Below are positions 1-9,316 of a DNA stretch of 64,000 nucleotides, piece after piece (the stretch's first letter is position 1; each line of letters starts with the position of its first letter). A program made the position numbers and the translations under genes. Source of the stretch: Selaginella moellendorffii (Eukaryota > Streptophyta > Lycopodiopsida > Selaginellales > Selaginellaceae). Location: the NCBI RefSeq assembly GCF_000143415.4, contig NW_003314269.1:734034-798033 (forward strand). Direction: 5' to 3'. The notes below the pieces were generated by a model that saw only the letters and a list, made by a program, of their open reading frames with translations, was not told the origin of the DNA and searched no databases.

Positions 1-478
1 TGTCAAATGAAGCTCATGGAGACACAATGCGGTCGCTGTGGAGAGTGGGCCAATTGTTTTACGTTCTATTGCGTTGCGCTAGGCTACAATGCTCGTCTGG
101 TAACGCCGTGGTCATAGAATCTGTTGGCTCTAATTCGCAGCCATAAGAGAGACTGTAAAAACGTCGAGGCTCCAGCTTTCCTCCATAGACTTTTACCTTC
201 ACAATTAACAACAGCATTTGTTTTACCTACCATTGCCTACAAAAAATGTATGAAAACTATTTATCATCACGAACTAGTGTTGAGAGTGGGATTCGTAATC
301 CAGTGCCTCAGCTTTGTTCTTTTTCTTATCTAAAATATTGATCCTTTCAACCTTCCACTGCATGAGGTTGTTAATGTTAAGGCCTAGAAAACACTAATCT
401 AGAAAACATTAACAACATTGATACATGTGATAAACTTCATCTAGAAGAAATATTTTATAAGAAAAAAATTACAAACTT
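1..478. other. left edge, no gene recognised
   Basis: I see no convincing coding region or RNA gene here. The short open frames have no recognisable domain and no splice-supported continuation. The last part (about 400-478) is AT-rich and probably holds the 3' untranslated region of the GDSL gene, which reads leftward and stops at 479. Confidence 0.5.
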
Positions 479-1797
479 TTAAGGCGTTGGGGGTGGGTTT
501 GGAATGTTAAACCCCTGAAAAAAGAAGTTGAGGTTGCTGGGTCTTGCAATATTGTAAGATCCATGCCAAAAATTCTTCATCACAAACCAATAACCAGCTT
601 CAGTGAAATGGTTGCTATCAAAGTATAAATAATCCTCAGGATTGTTGCATATGAACTTAGTGTATTTATTTTTGTGATCTGGCTTCCAATCATGTTTATC
701 AGCGTCCCCACAAAATTCTGCTGCATTAAATGGCCCACCACCACAACATGCCTTTTCTGCTTCTTTGAAACCTAGATGGACACACACAAATATTAATATG
801 AATATGAATGGAGAGATAATTTGTGTTTCTTACCGTATTTCTGAGGATTCCTTAGCACGTTCAGTATAATTGGAGATGGATTTAATGTTGCAATGTTCAA
901 GTCACGATAGTCATTGTGTAACTTCACAGCAAGATTCAAGAGTTTAGTGTTATATGAATCCACAAAAGTGTTAATGATTCCTATGCAGCCCTCTGGAGTT
1001 AAATTGGTATTCCTGCTTTGTGCTGATACTGCTCTCAAGTTAGGAGTACACCCAATTGGTGGTGCTAGCAGAATTATGATATGCTTAATGCCATAATTGT
1101 AAATTTCCTATAAATCAAAAGAGACATCCAAAGGTTTTGAAGTTAGTGAATGTAATACTCGAGTACCTGAATAGCACTTGAATATGCTTGTATCATCTCC
1201 TGGAACAAGAATGAGCTGGGAACAGCATTAGCAATATCATTAGCTCCCATGCTAAACAATGCCACTGAATTGCGCAAGAGCTGGTTCGTAAACTCCACAC
1301 CCTTCTCTTTTTTGTACTCATTTGTGACGTTGCGAAACTGGCGCAGCTGCTGCTTCATTGAAATAACTCCCTGATAAAACCCAAAAAGAATGAATCAAAA
1401 TCAACTATTTCTGAGGGGAATACGAGAGTATACGTACTTGATGGGCATTCGTTTCATCTAACAAGCCTGCACCGGCAGATGCAAAGTTCACTCCACTGGA
1501 AAAGTTGGCGCCAGGCTCGAGAAAAGGTGGCAACAATGGAAGGCCTAGTGCTTGAGCCAGGAAATCAGCAATCGTTCTACCATCCGTCCAACGCCCTGTT
1601 GGCTTGCTGAAGTACGTCTTTCCATACGGCGGAATTGCGCTAACAATCTTGGAGCCCGGGATGTACGTGTTCTGTCCTCCATCTAACGCTGAGTCCCCAA
1701 AAACAAACAGGCCTTGTACTGGAGGATTTGTGCTAGCAGCTTGGGATATCGAGATGCATGCAACCAAAACAATGGCAAGAACCCAGAATGCTTCCAT
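479..1797 (-). CDS. GDSL esterase/lipase, secreted, 4 exons
   Basis: Predicted exons on the minus strand are 1797-1438, 1370-1167, 1107-834 and 771-479, joined by GT-AG introns of 59-67 nt with frame kept, giving about 376 residues, the usual length of plant GDSL lipases. The N-terminus (MEAFWVLAIVLVACISISQA) is a typical signal peptide, so the protein should be secreted or apoplastic. The family blocks are visible: block I FVFGDSALDGG with the nucleophilic Ser, block II NFASAGAGL, block III FSMGANDIAN with the oxyanion Asn, and block V DSNHFTEAGYW with the catalytic Asp/His. The family hydrolyses acyl esters such as cutin monomers, waxes or sugar esters, and the substrate cannot be read from sequence. 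The VQGLFVFGDSALD start resembles the GLIP1-7 subgroup as I remember it. All catalytic residues are present, so the gene looks functional. Confidence 0.9.
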
Positions 1798-2151
1798 CTC
1801 TCAGCTAGAAATTCTATCTTACTTCTATGATTGTGGTATTCTCCGGTTTTATAATATGGAATAAATTTCCTTGTATGGAATAGCCATGTATGGCATGGCC
1901 ATGTTCGGTAAAAATCATTATATGTTTTGTTTAGCACAATGGTTTCAAGAATATGCTAGTACAACCAGTAACCCAAAATGTTATTCTAAAGAGAGTTTCA
2001 AGGTAACTTTGCTATCGCTTATTATAACCACCTTAGCCAGCACAATCCAAATTAACATCATATAAATCTTGGCTTCTTAGTAGTCATGCATTTCTTACTC
2101 CTCACCTCAGTGTCATATCGCTCAAGAAAAAGCGAAAAAAAGGAGATTTTT
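1798..2151. other. intergenic: GDSL promoter and 3' end of zinc transporter
   Basis: AT-rich spacer between the GDSL start codon and the stop of the next minus-strand gene. It should contain the promoter of the GDSL gene. I see no conserved element beyond short runs such as the repeated 'catgtatggcatggccatg' motif around 1887-1903. Confidence 0.4.
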
Positions 2152-3372
2152 CTACACATGATCCACATCCATTCTCTCGATTTGCACCGTGACATGACTT
2201 GTCTTGAGCTCCCGGTAGCAGTACTCGACCACTCTCTGGAGAACCAAGTCGGCATCGGCGTCGTGCTTCACAGCGACATGGCACGACAGCAAAACTTTGC
2301 CCGTGGTCACGGACCATATGTGGAGCTCGTGAACTCCCAGGACGTCGGGATGGGCGAGCTCGAGGCCGCTTTGCACTGCCTCGGCCTGGATCCCTCGAGG
2401 GGAGCTCTCCATGAGGATCTCCACCACGTCTCTCAGCAGCCTCAGCGTCGTCCACAGCACCACCAGAGAGAAAACCAGCGTGCAAACCACGTCCACGTAC
2501 CGGAGCCGGGGATACCGCCAGATGATAGCTCCGCCAACGAGAACTCCCACGCTCTGGATCATGTCTCCCAGGATATGGAGATAAGCTCCTCTCAAGTTTA
2601 GATTGCTGTGCGGCGTAGAAGACTCCTCCTCCTCCTCCTCTATCACCACCACTTTTTCCAGATCGCCCAAGTGTGCCTTCTCGGTTGTGTCCGAGGACTC
2701 AAGAGATCCGCCTTCCTGCTTGTAACTCTCGCCGGAGAGCGAACTACGGTGGCAGTGACCGTCGCTGTGACGATGGTGGTGACTTTCACCGTGGCCGAGA
2801 ATGAAGACCATGACCAAGTTGGCGAAGAAACCTACAGCGGCTATCGCAAACATGAGCCTCCCATCGATCGGCGCGAGCTCGTGGACGAGCCTGAAAACCG
2901 CCTCGTAAACCAGGAATCCAGTGACGATCCAAATGATAAGAATGGACAAGAGCGCACCTAAAGTCTCGAGCCGGTGGAAGCCGTAAGAGCAGCGCGCCGT
3001 CGCCTTCCACCCGGAGGCCCAGATCGCGAAGATGGAAACTCCAAAGCTGGCAACGTCGGAGAGCAAGTGTGCCGCGTCGGCCAGAATCGCTAAGCTGTTG
3101 GCCATGAATCCTCCAATCACTTCCACCACCATGAGAGCCAAGCAAAACGCCATCGCCAGCCACAGCCGCCTGGAAACGCTGCCCCGCTTTCTCTTCTTCT
3201 CCTTCGTCTCGCAATGCTCTTCTTCATGATCGCACGACGACGATCTCTCAGAAAGCGCGCAGCTCGCGACGTTGCTACAAACCAATCTTTTCTTCCTCGT
3301 GAATTCCATCGCGGGAGGAGATGGTTGCTTCTTGAGATCCTCGAGATTGTGACAACTGGAGAGGAGAACCAA
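2152..3372 (-). CDS. zinc transporter, cation diffusion facilitator (MTP1-like)
   Basis: This is an intronless frame of 406 codons. Translation may start at Met1 or at Met22 (MEFTRKKRL). Six hydrophobic segments fit the CDF/MTP fold. The two metal-site motifs are intact: H102-x3-D106 in ADAAHLLSD (TM2) and H266-x3-D270 in LHILGD (TM5). A cytosolic His-rich loop follows TM4 (about residues 194-208, HGESHHHRHSDGHCH). It is shorter than the loop of Arabidopsis MTP1. The C-terminal cytosolic domain contains HIWSVTTGKVLLSCHV, typical of the Zn-CDF group. Members load Zn2+ into vacuoles or other compartments by H+ exchange. The short His loop may alter affinity or selectivity (inference). The frame is GC-rich like its neighbours and shows no damage. 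Confidence 0.93.
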   Translation of the reverse strand: MVLLSSCHNLEDLKKQPSPPAMEFTRKKRLVCSNVASCALSERSSSCDHEEEHCETKEKKRKRGSVSRRLWLAMAFCLALMVVEVIGGFMANSLAILADAAHLLSDVASFGVSIFAIWASGWKATARCSYGFHRLETLGALLSILIIWIVTGFLVYEAVFRLVHELAPIDGRLMFAIAAVGFFANLVMVFILGHGESHHHRHSDGHCHRSSLSGESYKQEGGSLESSDTTEKAHLGDLEKVVVIEEEEEESSTPHSNLNLRGAYLHILGDMIQSVGVLVGGAIIWRYPRLRYVDVVCTLVFSLVVLWTTLRLLRDVVEILMESSPRGIQAEAVQSGLELAHPDVLGVHELHIWSVTTGKVLLSCHVAVKHDADADLVLQRVVEYCYRELKTSHVTVQIERMDVDHV

Positions 3373-3746
3373 GAATGTGAGAGCGCAAATCTCTTGATCA
3401 AGATTCTACCTCTCTAAGAAGCTGCAATCGTCCGCATTCTCGACGCCACAGCGAGAATGGATCAGAGGTTGCACCTCGCGCTCCATTCCCTCCAAGAATC
3501 GCGAATTCGCGGATCTTCCCGACCTAATCGCCCCGCGAGGCGCTCGTAACGGGACGAAACGTACCAGGATTCACGCTGAGCCCGCCGGCGCCACGCCTTC
3601 CACACGGACCACGCCGTCCAAGCAGGGGAACGAATAACCCGCCCTTACCTAAAACTTTAACTCTATAGAGATTTATACCAGAATATGCCTTGCACAGAGG
3701 CGAATTATTCCTTTTGTGCGTTTCACTCAAGAACCGTTTGTTTGTT
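3373..3746. other. intergenic: zinc transporter promoter
   Basis: Spacer between the zinc transporter start and the RGP-like stop. A minus-strand open frame of 68 codons lies at 3730-3524, but it has no recognisable family and no supporting signal. I leave the stretch as promoter and 3' UTR sequence. Confidence 0.4.
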
Positions 3747-4721
3747 CTATGTCTTCTTCCAAGCCGCGATCCAGGCTTCCAGGCCCGCCACTGAGATCTC
3801 TCCCGCGAACTTGGGCTTCTCGGCCTTGATCTTCTTCACAATCTCTTCATAGCAATCCACAGCCGAGACGGCAGCATCCGGCAGCTCAATCCCGCGAACG
3901 AAATCGATGATCTCCGGATCCGCGAGCTCGGTGGTCTCTTCCTCCTTTTCCTGGCCGCGAGAAGCCACGTATGGGATCCCGGACTTCACCCCAACTCGCA
4001 GATGGTCACAGATCCTCTTGGCGCAGAGCCCCGCCCAGAGATCTCCACTGCCCAGGAACATGGCCGCCCCGACGAGCTCGCGATCAAAAGCCACATTGAT
4101 GCATCGCATCGCGAAGAACACGTCCCTGGGCACAGTGAGCACCAGATCCGCGGGCTTCTTGGCCGGATCCAGCCACAGCCCGTGCGAGATCGCGGTGGGA
4201 ACCCCCGTCCGGAGGCTGAAAGGGTATCCCCGGACGAAGTCCGCGCCGGGCCGGAAGGGATCGTAGAGCGTGTTGAAGAAGAAGGGCGTGGAGGGCGATC
4301 GCAGATTCGTGAGGTGCTGCTGGAATGGATCGATGGCGTCGCCGGTGGCCGGATCTGTGGCAGGAGCCGCGGAGCTGAGATCCAAGAAGGCGAGGTACCT
4401 TCGAGTGGAGGCGAGGAGGGCGAAAGCGCGCGCCGCGGCTAGGGCCGAGCGGTCCTTGGCGCCCAAGAGATTGCATCGCTCCAGCTCGCAATTGGCGTCG
4501 GCGGTGGAGTAGAGGGCGAAATCCAGGCCATGGAGGTGCTGCTGGATCTCTTCCTCCTCCTCGTCGATCACAATGAGGAGATGGTAAGGTTTTAGAATGG
4601 AGCGCCACGAAGCGAGCGAAGATCCCAGACCTTTGGAGACGAGGATGACAATGTCGAGATCCTTGGCGCCCGAATCCGCCGCTGCCGAGGACGCGAGAGG
4701 AGGAGGCTGGATAGCGTCCAT
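3747..4721 (-). CDS. RGP/UDP-arabinopyranose mutase-like protein lacking the DDD motif
   Basis: An intronless frame of 324 codons. It aligns along its length with plant reversibly glycosylated polypeptides: DLDIVILV near residue 21, PYHLLIVID at 45-53, FFFNTLYDPFRPGADFVRGYPFSLRTG at about 147-173, SHGLWLD, AFDRELVGAAM, and DLWAGLCAKRICDHL near the end. UAM enzymes interconvert UDP-arabinopyranose and UDP-arabinofuranose on the cytosolic face of the Golgi. The Arg of FVRGYPFS (R164), the position known from rice UAM to be glycosylated, is kept. The acidic DDD motif that binds metal and nucleotide sugar, expected near residue 113 (canonical IDDDC), is replaced by FLDLSSAAPATDP. The protein is also shorter than the usual ~350-360. 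It is probably a divergent, non-mutase member, perhaps a complex partner (inference). Confidence 0.85.
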   Translation of the reverse strand: MDAIQPPPLASSAAADSGAKDLDIVILVSKGLGSSLASWRSILKPYHLLIVIDEEEEEIQQHLHGLDFALYSTADANCELERCNLLGAKDRSALAAARAFALLASTRRYLAFLDLSSAAPATDPATGDAIDPFQQHLTNLRSPSTPFFFNTLYDPFRPGADFVRGYPFSLRTGVPTAISHGLWLDPAKKPADLVLTVPRDVFFAMRCINVAFDRELVGAAMFLGSGDLWAGLCAKRICDHLRVGVKSGIPYVASRGQEKEEETTELADPEIIDFVRGIELPDAAVSAVDCYEEIVKKIKAEKPKFAGEISVAGLEAWIAAWKKT

Positions 4722-4861
4722 GGCAAACGAATATGCCCTAGAATCTCTCTAGAGTGGAGTTTTCATGGACTTCACGTCGCGCGCGTTCGATTCCCCATGT
4801 CTTTGGAAAATGGAGTCACCACTTTAGAGCTTGGAAGAATCAAAACAGTGACTCACTCGCG

Positions 4862-4897
<36 letters not shown>

Positions 4898-5460
4898 CAA
4901 TTCTTTTCAATTGGACTGGTTCCACGAGCGATCGATCTGGGACAAAAGAAAACCAATAGTCTAGATGGAGCTTTTGAGCTCCGAATCAATAAAATGGTAA
5001 AGAAATCACGCACTTACCAAAAAGTTTAAGAGCACCTACTAATCGTTGATTTTCGAAAGCGTAGAAGTCTGTCCAAGTCGTGGTTGCTCGGAGTTCCAAC
5101 TTCCATCTACAAAGAGGAACAGCTTTCAGATGAAATCTTTCTTGCAACATTTATTTACTTACCGTGAAAGAAGTGGAATCGCAAGCTCGAGCTCTAGAGT
5201 TCAAGAGGTTCCTTCCTGGTAAGATGCAAGTAAGGAGGCGAGATCACTATGAGTAACTTACACTCGTATCACTGCGCGAGCCGTGCAGGAAAATCTCTGT
5301 TCGGGAAGAAACCAAACAGAGGATTCACGCTTCTCTGCCACACGCGTTTTCAGCGCGCTTCTCCATTGTCAGACTAGAACTTTGACAAGCATACCTTCAT
5401 GCTTGGTGAGAACTTCTCAAAGTAAAACTCTCGATTCCAATCAAGCAAACCCCTTGCAGT
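4722..5460. other. intergenic with GA microsatellite; no clear gene
   Basis: 5' flank of the RGP-like gene. A pure GA repeat runs at about 4865-4893. The minus strand from 5460 to 5040 has several short open stretches bounded by plausible splice sites (for example a GTAAGT near 5264 and a CAG near 5216). They could be extra exons or the 3' UTR of the small gene at 5461-5698, but I cannot join them into a recognisable protein. Confidence 0.4.
4865..4893. repeat. GA dinucleotide microsatellite
   Basis: An uninterrupted GA run of about 29 bases lies 145 bases upstream of the RGP-like start codon. In plants such GA/CT tracts in 5' flanks can be GAGA-type promoter elements or 5' UTR sequence, and either is possible here. 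Confidence 0.9.
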
Positions 5461-5698
5461 TCAAAAGAAAATTGCTGCATTGCAATCAATACTGAATTGC
5501 TTCGATCGGTAATAAGGTATAGTCGGACTTGAAATCTCGATTCCTTTCAGCTCGATCTCTTTTCCTGACCAAGTGAAACCTGATACTACTTATCCTCGAT
5601 TGGCGAATAGATGTTCTTCGTGTACCTGACCGAGGCTTGCCAGCGCCGGCATTCTTGTCGACTGGCGTGACCACAGGGATTACCGTCGCCATCGCCAT
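5461..5698 (-). CDS. possible small two-exon gene (58 residues), unrecognised
   Basis: On the minus strand an ATG at 5698, just downstream of a telobox-like AGGGTTTCG, opens exon 1 (5698-5626). A GT-AG intron of 61 nt (5625-5565), the normal size here, leads to exon 2 (5564-5461), which ends in TGA with the frame preserved. The product would begin MAMATVIPVVTPVDKNAGAG and include KGIEISSPTIPYYRSKQF. I recognise no family. Support is only the intron signal, frame continuity and promoter-like context. It would be divergent from the kinase gene at 5889, with about 190 bases between starts. It could equally be a non-coding spliced transcript, and exon 2 might splice on to further exons to the left. 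Confidence 0.33.
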
Positions 5699-5888
5699 CG
5701 CGATTCCAAGAGTGAGCTCCCAAATCACGAAACCCTAGCTCCAAGCAAACGAATAAACGAAGATAAAAGTACCCGTTGGCGGTAAAAGGCAGTTGAAACA
5801 GAAGCGTCACTTGACGGGCAGGCATCGCGCCGAGCTCGTCAAATAAATAAGCACGAAGAACCCTAGTTTTTTTCCTCCATCGCAAGAA

Positions 5889-7069
5889 ATGGCGACCAAG
5901 GTCATCAAGGCGTTCTTAATGGGATCCATCTTTCGCAGGTACGCGCAGCGATATCGCGCTTCGCGAATTGGAAGCCTATAAAATTCCATCGTATCAGGTG
6001 GTCGAAATCTTCGAAATGCGGTGGCAACAAGACACAGATCGAGGATCACAGAGATTCCGCCGCGACAAGCGATGACAATTCCGAGCCGCTTCCAAGCGAA
6101 TCGGGCACGGCGTGTGTGTATTGGGGGCAACTCCCGGATGGAACTCAGGTATCTCTTTCTTGTTCTTGGCGAAAGGAAAGATCTCCAGCAGCAAACTCTT
6201 TCCAGATTGCCGTGAAGCGATTGAGGAGTGGCAGCAGCTTAAACTCGGACAAAGAATTCGCGGAAGAAGCAGGCAAGATGGGAAAGATGCTCCACAAAAA
6301 TGTGATGCGTCTGCGAGGATACTGCGTCGAGCGAGACGAGAGAATCCTCGTCTATAGCTACATGCCCAACTCCAGCCTTCTCGCGCATCTTCATGGCGCA
6401 TTCTCCTACGACAATCTCTTGGATTGGAGGAAGAGAGTGAGAATCGCTCTTGGCTGTGCCGAGGGCCTCGCGTAAGTTCCAGTTCTTCGAATGCTTTGAG
6501 AAGTTCTCACTCCAGTTCGTCAAATGCTTTGAGAAGTTCTCACTCTTTCGTTTCTTCTTCCTTGCAGATACTTGCATCACTCCGCCAATCCTCCAATGAT
6601 CCACGGCAACATCAAAGCTAGCAACATCCTCCTCACTGACGACTTCCAGCCGCTCTACACGGACTACGGCATCGCGGCGCTGATGAAGAAGCCGGCTCTC
6701 AAAGTCAAGGTGGCGCTCGGCTACACGGCGCCCGAGTGCTCCAGCGGCGAGGCCGCGACGCTGCAGAGCGACGTGTTTAGCTTCGGGATCCTGCTGCTGG
6801 AGCTCATCAGCGGGCGGCGGCCGACGGAGAAAGTGGAATTCAGCATGAAGCAGCACATCGTCGACTGGGCGGAGCCGCTCATCCTCGAGGGGAAGCTGGA
6901 CTGCCTCGTCGATCCAAAGCTCCAGGGGCGATTCGTGCCGGAGGAGCTCAAGAAACTCGTCTTCGCGGCGACGATATGCGCGCAAACGAGCAGCCATAGC
7001 CGGCCGAGCATGGCGCGCGTTGTGGAGCTCCTCCAAGGAGTGGAAAAAAACGAAGTGGCTAGCGTCTAA
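5889..7069 (+). CDS. receptor-like (cytoplasmic) kinase with pseudokinase features, 4 exons
   Basis: Exons are 5889-5938, 5998-6148, 6206-6471 and 6568-7069, all GT-AG, giving about 322 residues. There is no signal peptide, ectodomain or membrane segment, so it is RLCK-like. The kinase domain has the VAIK lysine (IAVKRLR), LHKNVMRLRGYC, LVYSYMPNSSL, GYTAPECSS and a DVFSFGILLLELISGRRP region typical of plant RLK/Pelle kinases. The Gly-rich loop is degenerate (SGTACVYWGQLPDGTQ). The HRD catalytic motif reads HGN in MIHGNIKASNILL, so the catalytic Asp is Asn, and DFG reads DYG. It is probably catalytically weak or dead, as in other plant RLKs with HGN, and may act as a scaffold in signalling. 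Intron 3 carries a 33-bp tandem duplication. Confidence 0.85.
6479..6544. repeat. 33-bp tandem duplication inside an intron
   Basis: Two adjacent copies of a 33-base unit (6479-6511 and 6512-6544) differ at two positions. Each contains 'aatgctttgagaagttctca'. They make this intron 96 nt, longer than the gene's other introns (57-59 nt). Confidence 0.9.
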
Positions 7070-7601
7070 GCACCAGATTATTCCTTTCTGGCAGAATATG
7101 CGCTTGGCGGAATTTGTAAAGTATTTTACCGGAAAATCCCCTTTTTCTGGCAGAATATGCGCTGTGAAATATATATTTTTTCTGTTAAGCTAACGGTCTG
7201 TGGTTCGAATCTCCGGAGCGCCATGGAGCGCTGTTCAATCCATCCCCGTGTTCTTGAGGGCTTGAGCGGGGCGGTCGGCGTGACGCGGCAGGCGATGGCG
7301 GCGCCGCGCGGCTCCGCGTGAGGATCGGCGTCGGGAGCGTCGGATTACTCGGCCGCGGCCTGGAATCCGCGAGGTATCGTGACGCTGTGTAGATCGGGCA
7401 TGGGAGCTACGGTGTCGGCGAATGCACATCTTGAGCTGCTGGAGTGGAGATTCTCGGCGAGCATCGATCGCCAGGCGCCAGCGGGCGACTTTCTTGGCGG
7501 GCATGCATAGGTTTTCCATCCAGGCATTGAAATTTCGGGTGGAGATGTGGCAGTTCCCAGGAATCTAGGAGGAATTTCCTGTTTCTCTTGACGGGGAGGG
7601 A
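7070..7601. other. intergenic between kinase and RING genes
   Basis: The kinase 3' flank contains a 20-base direct repeat 'tttctggcagaatatgcgct' at 7085-7104 and 7144-7163. Further right the spacer is GC-rich and should hold the RING gene promoter. A sequence at about 7202-7212 (ggttcgaatct) resembles a tRNA B box, but no cloverleaf can be drawn. Confidence 0.5.
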
Positions 7602-9123
7602 ATGGGGTCTGTTTGCTGCGTGCCAGCGAGAAAGCAGTCTGGGGGCCAGGAGCGCTGGCCGGCGGATCCCGCGCACTGGCGCTCAAATGGGGATTTGTCG
7701 CCGCGCTGGGATGGAAAGTCGTTTCCAGAGGCCACTGGGAATCTCTACAGGTCTTCTCTCTCGTCCAGCAGCAGGGGCAGCCGGCGTGGAAGCTCTCGTA
7801 TCGTGGGTCACCAACGAGCATTCTCGGGTGGGATTTTTTCGCCGGATCCCAGCCCATCCAGCAGCTTTCGGGCCTCGCATCTCAATCCTTTGAGCTCCTG
7901 TCAAGTGTGCCCCTTGGTAGATCTGGCTCCTCTTCCACTAGGTGAGTGTCAGTCTTGGGTCAATTTTTTTCTTCATCGTACTGGTAATAATTTTGGAGTC
8001 TTGTTGCAGATTCGAGCTGTAGTCCATGTACGACGATCACATCTTCAAAAGAGGTATGCCGTGCCTGTTTTGATCACTCTTCTCTAATTTGCTTCTCAAA
8101 ACGTTTGCATGGTTTGCTTTCCAGGGTACTTTTAACACCCCGGAGTCGCGTTCATCACTGACCTTGATTTCTAAAGACTGTCCAACGCAACCTTCGATTA
8201 AGCCGGTCGTGCACAACAGCGGCGGCAGTAGCAGCAGCAGCAGCAACAGCAGTTTTGTATCCAAGTTCTCCAAGACACTTCGGGAGAAGCCGCACAAATG
8301 CGGGCTGACAAACGTAGGCAGTAGCAGAGCTAACGAAGGAGCCTTCTCCTCCACAAGAAGATCCGAGAGCGGGGACGTTGAATCGCTCGGCGGGACAACC
8401 TCCGACTGGTCGATGGTCGCTTTCTCGGAGCTAGTCGCATCTTCTCGACGGGACAGGCTGCGGTGGATGAGTGACGGCAGTGGCGAGGACTTGGTTGGAT
8501 TAGCAGAGCTCGAGCTGGCCGCACTGGAGAGGATAAAAGCCGCTGGCTATGCGTCGACCAGCGTCGAGGCGTTCGTCTGTGGCCTTTGCTCCCGCTGGCT
8601 GTCACAGAGGTCTCCGCTGAGCTCTCACAAGATGGTGGGAAACTTGGATCCGCCGAGTGTGGGAGTGCTGGCCTGCGGTCACGTCTTTCATGCCGACTGC
8701 TTGGAGCAGGCAACGTCCGAGTCCGAGAGACAGGATCCTCCGTGTCCGCAATGCTTGGGTGGTGGCAATCTATTCCCGAGGAGGCTGCTCAAGAGCTACA
8801 GCTTGCGTGGATCGACGACGACGACGCCGGTTTGCGCTAAGAACAAGCAGCTTTCCGATGACCCGGAGTCTGGACTGAGGATCTTCTCGTCTGCGTCGCA
8901 AGAGAGGGACATGCTGCCAATCTCCGAAAGAAGTTTGAAGACTTCCTCTCGCAAGTTTTCGCTTCGAGGGATCGGGGGCAGCAGCAAGCAGGCGAGCAGC
9001 GCCAGCAGCAGCAGCAGCAGCAGCACCAGCTACGCGAGTGGCTCCAGAGGCACGAAGTTTAGCTCGGTCTCTCCGGAGGATTCGCCAACGAGTCGGCGGC
9101 GGCGAGGATACTTGAAGTGGTAG
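7602..9123 (+). CDS. RING-type zinc finger protein, putative E3 ligase, 3 exons
   Basis: Exons are 7602-7941, 8010-8053 and 8125-9123, giving about 460 residues. The start MGSVCCVPARKQ is the expected beginning, and Gly2 followed by Cys5/Cys6 would suit N-myristoylation and palmitoylation (inference). A RING-like Cys/His cluster lies in exon 3: VCGLC, then a long spacer, LACGHVFHADCLEQA, then PCPQC. The first loop is longer than in canonical RING fingers. The rest is Ser-rich and low-complexity, with Ser runs encoded by AGC/AGT repeats near 8224-8260 and 9000-9030. It resembles a plant RING/U-box-superfamily group with an MGSVCC start. The likely role is ubiquitin ligase, possibly membrane-tethered, with unknown target. 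Confidence 0.82.
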
Positions 9124-9316
9124 CGATAGAACGCAGGAAAATTTTGGTTGGAGACCATGGAGGAGGCTGGAATTGCTTGCTTTGCGGTCGTGATAACATG
9201 TCTCATGTCTTTCTTTCAGTCTAGCTCTTTTTGGGAATTTTACTGAAGTTACAGGGTTTAGGGTTCCTGGTAGAATGCAGCGATGAGGAGGGAGTGAAGA
9301 AATTTTGGGCGGAGAG

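Noticed and set aside
3524-3730. 68-codon minus-strand frame considered as an organelle DNA insertion or a gene
   Set aside because: No recognisable protein or organelle gene. It is explained as promoter/UTR sequence of flanking genes.
7190-7245. tRNA-like 'ggttcgaatct' sequence
   Set aside because: The T stem does not pair and no D or anticodon arm can be drawn upstream.
9305-9316. Earlier start for release factor 2 (MGGE...)
   Set aside because: It would use a TTG codon. The ATG at 9317 is the first proper start and gives a normal transit-peptide N-terminus.
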